A DNA stretch of 64,000 nucleotides from Idiomarina sp. A28L (GTDB lineage: Bacteria; Pseudomonadota; Gammaproteobacteria; Enterobacterales; Alteromonadaceae), in assembly GCF_000218785.1 (NCBI RefSeq), contig NZ_AFPO01000011.1, positions 1-64,000 of the forward strand, written 5' to 3'. The first letter of the stretch is position 1. The number at the start of each line of letters is the position of its first letter. The notes beneath the pieces were generated by a model. It searched no databases, was not told where the DNA came from, and was given only the letters and a program-made list of their open reading frames with translations. Positions 16,073-25,133 of the stretch are shown one piece after another. A program made the translations under genes and the position numbers.

Positions 16073-17956
16073 ATGTTTGCTTATAAACGTATTGTGCTGG
16101 CGGTTTCGCTAGTTTTAATTGCTAGCGGCTGCTCAGATGTGGGCCCAAATTCAAATTCTAGTGCGCCACAGCCAAGTGCCTCGGCTTCGGAAAGCCAAGC
16201 GCAAACGGCGGTATCAGCTGCTGAGATCGAAGCTGAATCGGCGAAAGCGAATGAACTATTTGAAGATATGTTTATGGAACGGGCTATGCGCAGCCCTATG
16301 TATCAATCGTATTTGGGTATCAAACGCGATCAAGATAAATGGGATGATATTTCTGAAGAACGTGCCCATGAAGATTTAGCTTTTCAGCGTGAACAGCTCG
16401 AGCGAGTGATGGCCATTGATGAAAACAAGCTCGATGCGCAAACGCGTATTAGTTGGTTGCTTGCCAAGCAGGGTTTAGAAGAAACGATTGCTGATTTCCA
16501 ATGGCGCCACTATAACTACCCAGTAAACCAAATGTTTGGTATGCATTCGAGCGTAGCTTCGTTATTAATTAACCAGCACAGCATTGACGAAGTGGCCGAT
16601 GCCGAAGCGTATATTGCGCGTTTAAATGCCTTACCTACTTTATTTTCTCAGTTAGGCGATAACCTAGAGTTACGTGCTGAAAAAGGCATTATTGCGCCGA
16701 AATTTGTTTACCCGTATGTAATCAGCGATAGCCGCAACATTATTTCGGGTGCGCCTTTCGATAACGGCGAACCAAGCACCTTGCTAGCTGATTTTAGTGG
16801 CAAGGTTGCGAACCTTGATATCGATGAAAGCCAGAAAAACAGTTTGTTGGCCGCGGCTGAGCAAGCGTTGCTGGAATCGGTAAAACCGGCTTATGAAAAC
16901 TTAATTAGCGTAGTAGAAGATATTGCTGAGCAAGCCGATACCCGCGATGGTGCGTGGAAGTTCCCGAATGGCGAAGCGTTTTACAACAATGCTTTGCAGC
17001 GCACTACCACCACAGATTTAACATCTGATGAAATTCACGAAATTGGTTTAAGCGAAGTGGCACGCATTCACAATGAAATGCGGGTGATTATGGAAGAAGT
17101 TGAGTTTGCAGGTACTTTGCAAGAATTCTTCGTATATATGCGCAACAACCAAGATTTCATTTACCCGGCAACCGATGAAGGCCGCCAGCGCTATTTAGAT
17201 GAAGCTACGGCTTACATTGATGCTATGCGCGAGCGGCTCGATGAGTTGTTTATCACTCAGCCGAAAGCTGAAATGATTGTGAAAGCGGTTGAACCTTTCC
17301 GCGAGCAATCGGCCGGTAAAGCGTTTTATCAGCAACCTTCTATGGATGGTTCGCGCCCAGGTGTTTATTACGCCAACTTGTACGATATGGGCTCTATGCC
17401 AACCTATCAAATGGAAGCGCTTGCTTATCACGAGGGTATTCCTGGGCACCACATGCAAATTGCCATTTCTCAAGAGCTCGAAGGTATTCCAACTTTCCGT
17501 AAATTTGGCCGTTACACCTCCTACACCGAAGGCTGGGGGCTTTACACTGAGCTATTACCAAAAGAAATTGGCTTTTATGAAGACCCATACTCAGATTTCG
17601 GCCGTTTGGCTATGGAATTATGGCGCGCGGTGCGGTTAGTGGTAGATACCGGTATTCACGATAAGCGCTGGACACGCGAAGAGGGCATTGCGTTCTACGT
17701 GAACAATACGCCAAACGCGGAAGCCGATGCGGTGAAAATGGTTGAACGCCACATTGTTATGCCAAGCCAAGCAACGGCTTACAAAATTGGCATGATTAAA
17801 ATTTTGGAATTGCGTGAACACGCGAAAGCCGAATTAGGCGATGCGTTTGATATTCGCGAGTTTCACGATGTAGTGCTGGCAAGTGGCCCAGTGCCATTGA
17901 ATGTGCTCGAGCAATTTGTGAATGATTACATTAGCGAAACGCAAGCTGCTATGTAA
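16073..17956 (+). CDS. DUF885 family lipoprotein, putative zinc hydrolase
   Basis: A 627-residue exported lipoprotein. The signal peptide ends in the lipobox LIASGC with the lipidated Cys at 20, then a Ser/Ala-rich linker, then a DUF885 domain (about 60-620). HEGIPGHH (453-460), followed later by YTEGWGLY, is the family's metal-binding signature, related to HExxH peptidases. Members are thought to be peptidases or hydrolases, but the substrate is unknown. The frame is open from 15971, yet ATG 16073 has ACAGGAGA upstream and begins the signal peptide. Followed by a strong terminator. Confidence 0.9.
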   Translation: MFAYKRIVLAVSLVLIASGCSDVGPNSNSSAPQPSASASESQAQTAVSAAEIEAESAKANELFEDMFMERAMRSPMYQSYLGIKRDQDKWDDISEERAHEDLAFQREQLERVMAIDENKLDAQTRISWLLAKQGLEETIADFQWRHYNYPVNQMFGMHSSVASLLINQHSIDEVADAEAYIARLNALPTLFSQLGDNLELRAEKGIIAPKFVYPYVISDSRNIISGAPFDNGEPSTLLADFSGKVANLDIDESQKNSLLAAAEQALLESVKPAYENLISVVEDIAEQADTRDGAWKFPNGEAFYNNALQRTTTTDLTSDEIHEIGLSEVARIHNEMRVIMEEVEFAGTLQEFFVYMRNNQDFIYPATDEGRQRYLDEATAYIDAMRERLDELFITQPKAEMIVKAVEPFREQSAGKAFYQQPSMDGSRPGVYYANLYDMGSMPTYQMEALAYHEGIPGHHMQIAISQELEGIPTFRKFGRYTSYTEGWGLYTELLPKEIGFYEDPYSDFGRLAMELWRAVRLVVDTGIHDKRWTREEGIAFYVNNTPNAEADAVKMVERHIVMPSQATAYKIGMIKILELREHAKAELGDAFDIREFHDVVLASGPVPLNVLEQFVNDYISETQAAM

Positions 17957-17986
17957 TTCATAGTTTACGTAATTGTTTCAAATAAC

Positions 17987-18022
17987 GAAAAGCCAAGTTG
18001 TTCGCGCAACTTGGCTTTTTTA
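17987..18022 (+). terminator. Strong terminator after the DUF885 gene
   Basis: AAGCCAAGTTG and CAACTTGGCTT form an 11-bp perfect stem around TTCGCG, followed by a T run. It sits between convergent genes and could work both ways. Confidence 0.93.
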
Positions 18023-18078
18023 TTGCTGTGCTGCTAGCTAACAGCGCACCGAGTGCTGGGTATTAATATTTGCAAAGC

Positions 18079-19071
18079 TCAATAAGAGCCCAGCAGAAGG
18101 GCTAACACCGGAATATACACCAACACGTTTAACGGGAAAGTAATGCCCAGTGCGGCTAGCATGGCTTTGCCGATATCGGCGCTTGGAATTGCAGCGCGAA
18201 TAGCGGCCGGTGCGGCAATGTAAGAAGCACTGGCGGTAAGGGCGCTGAGCACTAAAATAGAGCCGGTTGGCAGCTCTAGGTATATGCCAAGTAGTAAACC
18301 TGGCCAAAGCATCACTAATGGCGCTAAGGCGGCGAATAGCACTAAGCGCCATAGTTTGAATGGAAACGGCCGGCAAATTCGCGCGGTGGTGATACCCATT
18401 TCGAGCAAGAACAACGCTAACAGGGCAGAAAACCCGTTTAGTACCAACCCTTCAATAGAAGCTAGCCCGGCTGGGCCATACAACCAACCAATCGCAACGC
18501 CACCCATTAATAGAATAACGCCTCGGCTGGTGAGTGCTTCGTGCCAAATTGCGCCCATGCTGGCGGAAGAAGATGCATTTTTCGCCTGGGTATTTGCCGC
18601 CTGCAACGTGCCTTCTGCACCCGCCACCTCTTTTTGTGCGCGCCAGTGATAAAACGCTAGCATAAGTACAATGGCGGGTAGTTCAAGAATTACCAAATAA
18701 AGCGTGGTATCGGCGGCTAGCGGCAGTTGATAACTTTCTGCCAATGCCCAAGCTACCGCAAAGGTACCTGCACTTACAGAACCATAATGGGCGGCAATGC
18801 TAATAGCATCAACGCGGGGCAAGCGCACAAGCTTGCGCAATACTGGAAAAAGGATAGGGGGAAGTAAAAAACCAAGCGCCATGATCAGCAGTAAATTGCT
18901 CCATACAATGCTATCACCGCCGCTATGTAGCGCTAAGCCACCTTTGATGCCGATACTTAACATTAAAAGAATGGTGAGTATCTCGTAGATCTGCCCCGGT
19001 ACTTTTAAATCAGATTTTACTAACCCTGCAATTAACCCGAGCGCAAAAAAGGCGACAACGATATCTGGCAT
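18079..19071 (-). CDS. SbtA-like sodium-dependent bicarbonate transporter family permease
   Basis: A 330-residue inner-membrane protein with about ten hydrophobic helices in two inverted halves separated by a hydrophilic loop (about 145-180). It belongs to the SbtA family (former DUF897); the second half has the small-residue-rich LTASASYIAAPAAIR. Cyanobacterial SbtA imports bicarbonate with sodium; heterotrophs have homologues whose substrate is mostly untested, so bicarbonate is probable rather than certain. No SbtB-like PII gene is adjacent. It is divergent from a LysR regulator, its likely controller. Confidence 0.87.
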   Translation of the reverse strand: MPDIVVAFFALGLIAGLVKSDLKVPGQIYEILTILLMLSIGIKGGLALHSGGDSIVWSNLLLIMALGFLLPPILFPVLRKLVRLPRVDAISIAAHYGSVSAGTFAVAWALAESYQLPLAADTTLYLVILELPAIVLMLAFYHWRAQKEVAGAEGTLQAANTQAKNASSSASMGAIWHEALTSRGVILLMGGVAIGWLYGPAGLASIEGLVLNGFSALLALFLLEMGITTARICRPFPFKLWRLVLFAALAPLVMLWPGLLLGIYLELPTGSILVLSALTASASYIAAPAAIRAAIPSADIGKAMLAALGITFPLNVLVYIPVLALLLGSY

Positions 19072-19171
19072 GCTTCCTCCTATAATTATAGTGTTTTGAA
19101 CTGCAATGTTTATTCAGCGGCAGGATTATGCAAAAATCTATCTATATATAAAAATAATTGATTACGTTATA

Positions 19172-19195
19172 AACTATAGATAAATATCTATAGTT
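19172..19195. promoter_or_regulatory. Palindromic operator between the transporter and the LysR gene
   Basis: AACTATAGATA and TATCTATAGTT are perfect 11-base inverted arms separated by AA, centred between the two divergent genes in very AT-rich DNA. A related ATCTATCTATATATA lies just to the left. This fits a LysR-type recognition site (an interrupted palindrome with the T-N11-A pattern) used for autoregulation and for activating the transporter gene. Confidence 0.7.
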
Positions 19196-19226
19196 AACCG
19201 TTTAGAGCGAATATGCAGGAGTGTTT

Positions 19227-20120
19227 ATGCAATTGCGCCAGTTGAATTTCCGCCTACTTGAAGTGTTTCAGCACGTTGTGGAGCTAAAAAGTATTTCGGC
19301 CGCAGCGCGCAAGCTGCATTTAACCCAGCCTACGATTTCGGCGCAAATTCGCCGGTTAGAGGATGTGTGTGGTGCTGAGTTGTTGCAGCAAGAAGGCCGG
19401 CAGATGATACCTACACTGGCGGGTGAGCACCTATATCGAGCTTGTGGCGATATTATGCGGCGCATGCACGAATGCACGCAGGCAATTTCAGCGATTCGTG
19501 AGGGCGATCGCGGCACCTTGAAGATAGCGTTGGTGAATACCGCTCAATATGTAATTCCACCGCTGGTGGCGCGGTTTAATCGGCAGTATCCCGATATTGG
19601 TGTTGAGCTGAGTATTGGTAATCGCAGCAGCACCTTGCAGCGCTACAATAACAATGCCGATGATATTTATATATTTAGCCATCCGCCGAGCGATTCCATG
19701 GTAAAAGCTGAACCATTTATGGCTAATCGTTTGCAGCTTATTGCGCCCGTTCACCATTGGGCAGTGCAGCAATGTGCGCCCGTAAGCTTTCAGCAGCTGG
19801 TAGATGAACCATTTTTAATGCGCGAATTGGGCTCGGCTACGCGCATGGTATTTGATACTTGGTTGGCAGGGCGAGGTTTGTATTTGAATCACACCACACA
19901 AATAGAGAGCAACGAAGCTATTCGAATTAGTGTGGCTGCGGGAATGGGCTTGGCGGTGTTATCGGAACATATTATTGATCATGGCAGTGATGCCGTTGCG
20001 CGTGTTGATATTGAAGGGTTCCCGCTTCCGGGGCAGTGGTATATGGTAAGCCGCAATGATTCCAGCAACGCGAATATCATTGATAAGTTTCGGCTGTTGG
20101 CATTAACTGCCAATATTTAA
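19227..20120 (+). CDS. LysR family transcriptional regulator
   Basis: A 297-residue regulator with an N-terminal winged helix (about 4-64, including SISAAARKLHLTQPTISAQIRRLE) and a periplasmic-binding-protein-like effector domain (about 90-295). It resembles CysB/CbbR-type LysR proteins, and adjacency to an SbtA-like gene suggests control of inorganic-carbon uptake, an inference. The frame also allows a GTG at 19221, but ATG 19227 is chosen because AGGAG (19217-19221) is then 5 bases upstream. Confidence 0.92.
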   Translation: MQLRQLNFRLLEVFQHVVELKSISAAARKLHLTQPTISAQIRRLEDVCGAELLQQEGRQMIPTLAGEHLYRACGDIMRRMHECTQAISAIREGDRGTLKIALVNTAQYVIPPLVARFNRQYPDIGVELSIGNRSSTLQRYNNNADDIYIFSHPPSDSMVKAEPFMANRLQLIAPVHHWAVQQCAPVSFQQLVDEPFLMRELGSATRMVFDTWLAGRGLYLNHTTQIESNEAIRISVAAGMGLAVLSEHIIDHGSDAVARVDIEGFPLPGQWYMVSRNDSSNANIIDKFRLLALTANI

Positions 20121-20128
20121 TCTTGGTT

Positions 20129-21430
20129 TTATAATTTCGTTTCCACGCGATTTCGGCCATTATGCTTGGCGAGGTAAAGCGCACTATCTGCCTGCGAAAG
20201 GAGCTTTTCCAGCATATCTTTTGCAGTTTGCTTTTCGGTAACACCAAAACTGCAGGTGAGTTGAAAAGGTTGATCATCAATTAAGCTCTTAAATTTCATT
20301 TGTTCTATTTTCATACGGAGTTTCTCGGCTACTTTAACGCCTTGCATCAGGTTTGTATCGGGCATGGTAATGGCAAACTCTTCGCCACCTATACGCCCGA
20401 GTACATCTTCAGAGCGAAGTGATGCCTTTACTTCACGGGATATTTCCTCTAATACAACATCGCCGGTAGCGTGGCCGTAGGTATCGTTCACTACTTTGAA
20501 GCGATCGAGATCAAACATAACAACCGATAATGGCCGTTCTAATCTATTGCATAATTTAATGGCACTTTCTGAGCGCTCAATGAAAAAGCGGCGATTATAA
20601 AGCTTTGTAAGCGGATCGGTGGTGGCTAACTCTTGAAGTTCGAGCTCATCAGCTTTTTGTTCCGTAATATCTTGAATGGTGCCGTGCGATATTCCGTTTA
20701 AATGATTAATTTCACCCAGAGAATGCACCCAACCAATCGTGCCGTTGGGCCGAATTATTCTATATTCGATATCGAGCTTTCCGGTAGCTTTTGCTTGCTC
20801 TAAACCTTCCTTAAGTATATTTACATCATCGGGGTGAACGTGGCGGTTTATGAGCTCAATGGAAGGGCTGGTATGTGCTTGCTCTAAACCGAAAATCTTA
20901 AAAACAATATCAGACCAATACACTTCGCCCGTTTCAATTTTGGCATACCAATGCCCGATAGAAGCCAGAGTTTGCGCTTCTTGTAAACGTTGTTCTGATT
21001 CCTGAAGTTTGAGCTGGGCGGCTTTTAAATCGCTGATATCTAGCAGCACGCCATTCCAGTGGGAGGAATTATCACTTCCTTTCTCTAGATCTGCTTTTCC
21101 TCTTATCCATTTGTTTTGATCATTGTGAGGAATTCGGAAATCGCATTGCCAAGGAAGTGAATTTTTGTGGGCAGTTAAAATTGAATCTTTTACGTATTCG
21201 AGATCATCGGTGTGGATTAGTTTTAAAATCTCTTTCACGCTTTCGGCGGCTATTGCGGTGGCACAATTAGTATCTTCAATAAGTTTTGGGCTAGCGTATC
21301 GGAAACTTAATTCGCCGTTTGCATCGAGCCTAAGCTGAAAAATAACGCCTGGCGTTACGGAAATAACATCATTGAGGTTTTTATTGGGATCGCTCAGTGC
21401 CTTTTTGCTTTCGCTAACGCGTTTACTCAC
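20129..21430 (-). CDS. PAS-PAS-GGDEF diguanylate cyclase
   Basis: A soluble 433-residue diguanylate cyclase: first PAS-like domain about 20-135, second PAS/PAC about 150-260 (ending TIQDITEQK), then GGDEF 265-433. The catalytic motif is GGEEF (348-352), and the inhibitory site RSED (339-342) is intact. There is no membrane segment, so it senses a cytoplasmic signal through PAS. It faces the LysR gene tail to tail with 8 bases between stops. It differs from the membrane cyclase at 13953 in its sensor. Confidence 0.94.
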   Translation of the reverse strand: MSKRVSESKKALSDPNKNLNDVISVTPGVIFQLRLDANGELSFRYASPKLIEDTNCATAIAAESVKEILKLIHTDDLEYVKDSILTAHKNSLPWQCDFRIPHNDQNKWIRGKADLEKGSDNSSHWNGVLLDISDLKAAQLKLQESEQRLQEAQTLASIGHWYAKIETGEVYWSDIVFKIFGLEQAHTSPSIELINRHVHPDDVNILKEGLEQAKATGKLDIEYRIIRPNGTIGWVHSLGEINHLNGISHGTIQDITEQKADELELQELATTDPLTKLYNRRFFIERSESAIKLCNRLERPLSVVMFDLDRFKVVNDTYGHATGDVVLEEISREVKASLRSEDVLGRIGGEEFAITMPDTNLMQGVKVAEKLRMKIEQMKFKSLIDDQPFQLTCSFGVTEKQTAKDMLEKLLSQADSALYLAKHNGRNRVETKL

Positions 21431-21583
21431 GCCGAATTCCTCGTTGGTAGGCTCTATTTTACCGAGTGAATACTAATCACTAGCTGATTAATATCAAAAG
21501 GCAGCCACAACGCCGCAACATAATACTGAAATTAACCCTTCTTTCACCTTAGCTGCATAACACCATAGTTGCCAATTTAGGCT

Positions 21584-22558
21584 TCAGTTTGAAGCTACCC
21601 GAATCAAATAATCAGCAAGGGCACCCATGCCGGTGCGTTCAACACCTGCACGTTGCTCGGCAGATTGGTTGTAGTTGGTATTGGTATTCACATCGTAAAC
21701 AAATAGCTCGCCTTCGGCGTTTTCAATGAATTCAATACCGGCCACATCAATGGCGTTCTCGCTTAAGAAGCCTTCAAGCTGGCTGATGATGTTGTGGTTA
21801 TTAAAGCGCTCGGTAATAGCAAACTTTTGCGCTTCCGGGGCGCTGCTGGTGCCCGCACTTACACTCGGGTTGGGCTCCGCTCCCGTTGGGCAAAACTTAT
21901 CTTCAATACTGCAATTATCGGCAGGGCAAAGCTCGAAGCCATCTTCGGTATTTACTTGCACGGTATATAAAAACTTGCGGCCAATGAATTCGGCGCGAGT
22001 AATGAAAGGTTCTTTCGGCTGAATATATTCTTGTAGCAGCCAAATACCATCGAGCGGTTCTTCGTGGTCCGTTCGTTCCACATAGGTTTGCAATTCAGCT
22101 AGTGAATTGAAACGTTGCACGCCAAGGCCTTTACCGCCGCGGTTCGGTTTTAAAATCAGAGGCCATTGGTTGAATTGTTCGGCAGCCGCTAAAACATGCT
22201 GCATACCGACTACTGCGTGGGTTTTCGGAACTTGTAAACCTGCCCGCTGGAGTGCGGCATACTGGGATATTTTGCATACTTCAAGGGCGAGCACGCCGGT
22301 GTTGTTCACTACGGTGCGCTGATAACCTTCTAACCAAGTAAGCACTGCACGGGTAAGCTCTGGTGCGAAACGGTGGCCGCGTGTATGCGAAGAGGCACTC
22401 ATTCGGTTGTAGTAAACCGCATCTTCGGGCTCTTCGGTGAATGGCACTATGCCGGTATCTAGAAACATTTCGCGTGCGGTAACGCCGCGCTTCGCAAATT
22501 CTGCGCGTAAAGGTACCAACCATTCTTCGTTTTCATGAATAATAACAATCTCGCGCAT
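21584..22558 (-). CDS. ATP-grasp ligase, RimK-like
   Basis: A 324-residue ATP-grasp enzyme forming a peptide-like or amide bond with ATP through an acyl-phosphate. Visible are LILKPNRGGKGLGVQRF (about 135-152, the nucleotide-binding loop), LLQEYI and the metal-binding EFIENAEGELFVYDVNTNTN near 280-297. It is most like RimK/LysX-type alpha-L-glutamate ligases, but the substrate is unknown. No partner gene is adjacent. A gutted duplicate of this gene lies at 15796-15935. Confidence 0.85.
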   Translation of the reverse strand: MREIVIIHENEEWLVPLRAEFAKRGVTAREMFLDTGIVPFTEEPEDAVYYNRMSASSHTRGHRFAPELTRAVLTWLEGYQRTVVNNTGVLALEVCKISQYAALQRAGLQVPKTHAVVGMQHVLAAAEQFNQWPLILKPNRGGKGLGVQRFNSLAELQTYVERTDHEEPLDGIWLLQEYIQPKEPFITRAEFIGRKFLYTVQVNTEDGFELCPADNCSIEDKFCPTGAEPNPSVSAGTSSAPEAQKFAITERFNNHNIISQLEGFLSENAIDVAGIEFIENAEGELFVYDVNTNTNYNQSAEQRAGVERTGMGALADYLIRVASN

Positions 22559-22859
22559 TTTAACCCCTGCCTATGCCAACTAACATGATGCATTAATTTC
22601 AGTATTAACTTCTTGCACTAATGGCGAGCATTACACCGCGAATCGCTGGATAGGATCAAATTGAAAAAGTTATATATCAGATTCCGGGGTTCTAAGGGAT
22701 CTGTAGCGATTACTTTACTGCCCGAACATCGGCAAATGGCGCTGTACCTGTTATAGTTGTTTGGCATGTAATGATTCAGGTGAGCGCCGCCATAGGCTAA
22801 TGTTGGTTAGAACGCATTTAGCGAAAAGGGGCACGGCACCTGCAACCGAGGAGACTAGA
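22559..22859. other. Intergenic region upstream of the ligase and ohr genes
   Basis: About 300 bases between divergent genes. The left part (22624-22680) is the upstream region of the ligase gene, shared with its relic at 15917-15935. I found no convincing OhrR operator, RNA gene or further frame in the remainder. Confidence 0.5.
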
Positions 22860-23288
22860 ATGGATAAATTAAAAGAAGTTGTTTATACCGCAAAAGTAAC
22901 CACTAAAGGCGGCCGTACTGGTGAATCAGCCTCTGATGATGGGCGTTTGAAAGTATCGTTATCTACCCCGAAAGCAATGGGTGGCGATGATGGCAAAGGC
23001 ACGAACCCAGAGCAATTGTTTGCGGCGGGTTATTCTGCTTGTTTTATGGGCGCGATGAAAGCGGTATCGGACAAGCTTAATCTTAAGGTTCCGAACGATG
23101 CTAAGATCGATGCGGCTGTGAGCTTCGGCCCAATCGAGCAAGGTTTTGGTATTGCAGTGAAGATGGATATTTCATTACCGGGCTTGGATCGTGCTGATGC
23201 CGAGAAACTCGTAGAAACCGCGCATAAGGTATGCCCATATTCCAACGCCACTCGTGGCAATGTTGATGTAAGCCTGAACGTGGTTTAA
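22860..23288 (+). CDS. ohr: Organic hydroperoxide resistance protein Ohr (OsmC family)
   Basis: Thiol peroxidase reducing organic and fatty-acid hydroperoxides, 142 residues as usual. The two redox cysteines are in AAGYSACFMGAMK and in HKVCPYSNATRGN, the classical Ohr pair. The frame is open upstream from 22761, but ATG 22860 follows GAGGAGACTAGA and matches the family start. No ohrR is adjacent. A hairpin terminator follows. Confidence 0.95.
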   Translation: MDKLKEVVYTAKVTTKGGRTGESASDDGRLKVSLSTPKAMGGDDGKGTNPEQLFAAGYSACFMGAMKAVSDKLNLKVPNDAKIDAAVSFGPIEQGFGIAVKMDISLPGLDRADAEKLVETAHKVCPYSNATRGNVDVSLNVV

Positions 23289-23332
23289 CAGCCTATTTCA
23301 ATGCGCCGTTTTAATAACGGCTGCATAATCTT

Positions 23333-23377
23333 AAAGCCGAACTACGCCCAAATGATACTGCGTAGTTCGGCTTTTTA
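23333..23377 (+). terminator. Terminator after ohr
   Basis: AAAGCCGAACTACGC and GCGTAGTTCGGCTTT make a 15-bp stem with a 12-base loop and a following T run. Confidence 0.93.
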
Positions 23378-23463
23378 TGTGCCTGTTATTTATCGATTTT
23401 TTTTGAAAAAGAAGGTTTGGTTCAGCAGTGGCGAAATTGAATTATTGAGCTTATACTAAAGAA

Positions 23464-23487
23464 CCTTTTAAAAGGCTTTTTAAAGCC
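23464..23487. promoter_or_regulatory. Overlapping palindromes, candidate toxin-antitoxin operator
   Basis: CCTTTTAAAAGG (23464-23475) is a perfect palindrome, and GGCTTT-TT-AAAGCC (23474-23487) is a second one sharing two bases with it. They lie about 57 bases before the antitoxin start, where Phd/YefM antitoxins usually bind to repress their own operon. The role is inferred from position. Confidence 0.5.
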
Positions 23488-23543
23488 CGCTATTTGCAGG
23501 TTACTGTTTACAAGTTGCGGCTTAAGGAGAAAGGACGCTTACT

Positions 23544-23774
23544 ATGAAAACCGAAACAATTACTTATCTGAAAGAGAACGCCAATAGCTTGGAGTTACAG
23601 GAAGAATTGATGATTACGAAAAAAGGGAAGCCTGCTTTTGTAGTTCAATCTTATGCCGATTATGCCTTCCAGCAGGAAACATTAGCGCTTTTAAAGTTAA
23701 TGAAGCTTTCTGAGAAATCATTAACTACTGAAAAACTTAGTATTGATGAAGCGTTTGAACAAGATGGCGCCTAA
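23544..23774 (+). CDS. Type II antitoxin, Phd/YefM family
   Basis: A 76-residue antitoxin. The N-terminal half (MKTETITYLKENANSL to MITKKGKPAFVVQSY) is the Phd/YefM DNA-binding fold; the C-terminal part (about 50-76) would wrap the toxin. It neutralises the RelE-like protein encoded next, with which it overlaps by 11 bases, and probably represses the operon. AAGGAGAAAGGA precedes the ATG. Confidence 0.85.
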   Translation: MKTETITYLKENANSLELQEELMITKKGKPAFVVQSYADYAFQQETLALLKLMKLSEKSLTTEKLSIDEAFEQDGA

Positions 23775-24171
23775 CCAATACAAGATTGTTGCTTCGCCGG
23801 TGTTTAAGCGTTCGCTCCAGCGTTTACGTGCTTTTCTATCAGAGCAGTTTGGTGAGAAAGTGGCACACTCGGTAAGTGAGAACATTAAGTTAAAAATAAC
23901 CGAGCAGCTTACTCAGAATCCTTTTAGCGGCACGATCAGTGAGCGGCTTTTTCAACTTGGTTTAACTGAATACCGGCAACTACTTATCGATGAACATAAC
24001 CTTGTGTTCTATGTTGTGAGGAATGCTGTAAGGAATGCTGTAATTAATGCCAATAGCAGTGCCGATAGCCCAAAGGATACTGATAACGAGCAGGAAGTGC
24101 AGTTGCTCTTAGTTATGGATTCTCGGCAAAGCATTCAGAAGCTTTTATTCGAACTTAATTTACTGATGTAA
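23764..24171 (+). CDS. Type II toxin, RelE/ParE superfamily
   Basis: A 135-residue toxin overlapping the antitoxin gene; ATG 23764 is preferred, although the frame is open from 23743. The start (YKIVASPVFKRSLQRLRAFL) and middle (YRQLLIDEHNLVFYVV) are typical of RelE/ParE folds, which either cut mRNA on ribosomes or poison gyrase. Family members are usually 90-105 residues; here about 25 extra hydrophilic residues (NAVRNAVINANSSADSPKDT and on) interrupt the last strands. Part of the insert is a tandem 12-base duplication (24019-24042). Activity may be altered. Confidence 0.8.
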   Translation: MAPNQYKIVASPVFKRSLQRLRAFLSEQFGEKVAHSVSENIKLKITEQLTQNPFSGTISERLFQLGLTEYRQLLIDEHNLVFYVVRNAVRNAVINANSSADSPKDTDNEQEVQLLLVMDSRQSIQKLLFELNLLM

Positions 24172-24191
24172 ATTAAGTTCTCATAGCTAAC

Positions 24192-24524
24192 CTAGCTTGC
24201 TTCTTCGGTGGTTTCTGGTTTTGGATTGGCCGCAGGCACTGCTGGTTCTGGCTTGGCAGCCGGAGTTACTGGCTTAGGTGCTTTTTTCTTGGCGGGTTTC
24301 TTAGCACCCAAGGCTATCAATACTTGCTCGCGCTCGCGGGCTAAGAAAAATGCCATATCTTCAACCTGTTGTTCACTGCTAAGTGCTTCACAACTTTCTA
24401 GCAACGGCACTAACTCATCAACCATATCAAGCATTTTATCGTGCGCATCGGCTTCGGCTTTGCTGGTAAAAGTCATTTTTTCTTCTCCGTTGCGTACAAC
24501 TACGTATTGCGTAATTACAGCCAT
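24192..24524 (-). CDS. yebG: YebG family DNA-damage-inducible protein
   Basis: A 110-residue protein. The N-terminal 75 residues (MAVITQYVVVRNGEEKMTF and on) are YebG; the tail is a low-complexity Lys/Pro/Ala segment of about 35 residues (AKKPAKKKAPKPV). E. coli yebG is a LexA-regulated SOS gene of unclear biochemical role. Here a canonical LexA box lies 38 bases upstream, confirming the regulation by sequence. Confidence 0.93.
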   Translation of the reverse strand: MAVITQYVVVRNGEEKMTFTSKAEADAHDKMLDMVDELVPLLESCEALSSEQQVEDMAFFLAREREQVLIALGAKKPAKKKAPKPVTPAAKPEPAVPAANPKPETTEEAS

Positions 24525-24561
24525 TGGGATTCCTCGTGGGGTGCGTTTAATAAATTCAATA

Positions 24562-24581
24562 TACTGGTTATTTATACAGTT
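24562..24581. promoter_or_regulatory. LexA (SOS) box upstream of yebG
   Basis: TACTGGTTATTTATACAGTT fits the CTG-N10-CAG consensus with flanking TA and T. It lies 38-57 bases before the yebG start in the region shared with the divergent ppiC gene, so LexA repression of yebG is expected. Confidence 0.9.
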
Positions 24582-24770
24582 AATTGGTTATAATCGCAAG
24601 CATAGATCGATGTAGAATTAGGCTTTTACGAGTGGAATTAAGCGCTTGTATAAAAGCCTGTTGATTGGTTTTCCAACGGCTAGTGCTGTGCGATATACTG
24701 CCCGAGGTTTTACAGCGCAGAAAGCTTGCGCGCGGATACAGAAAATAGCAGAGAATAATAGGGCAACAGA

Positions 24771-25049
24771 ATGGCGAAAGCAGCTGCGGTACATATTTTG
24801 GTAAAAACCAAAGAAGAAGCCGAAAGGTTAAAAGTAGAATTAGCCAAAGGTGCGAATTTCCATGAGCTGGCGAAGAAGCATTCGATTTGCCCCTCAGGTA
24901 AAAAAGGCGGCGATTTAGGTGAGTTTCGGCCAGGGCAAATGGTGAAAGCATTCGATAACGTGGTTTTTAAGAAGCCCATTTTGCAAGTGCATGGCCCGGT
25001 AAAAACTCAGTTTGGCTTTCATCTAATTAAAACGCTTTACCGTAGCTAA
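24771..25049 (+). CDS. ppiC: Peptidyl-prolyl cis-trans isomerase, parvulin type (PpiC)
   Basis: A 92-residue single-domain parvulin that speeds proline isomerisation in the cytoplasm. [17 protein letters not shown] begins the domain, [18 protein letters not shown] is the conserved loop, and [11 protein letters not shown] is the terminal motif with the conserved FGxH. It has no signal peptide, as in E. coli PpiC. Divergent from yebG. Confidence 0.95.
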   Translation: MAKAAAVHILVKTKEEAERLKVELAKGANFHELAKKHSICPSGKKGGDLGEFRPGQMVKAFDNVVFKKPILQVHGPVKTQFGFHLIKTLYRS

Positions 25050-25133
25050 TGGTTTAGAAGCTAACTGCATATTAGTTAGATAATGAATTTGCTGTACTCA
25101 CATGAAATAAGCAGCATAACTTTAGGAAATAAC

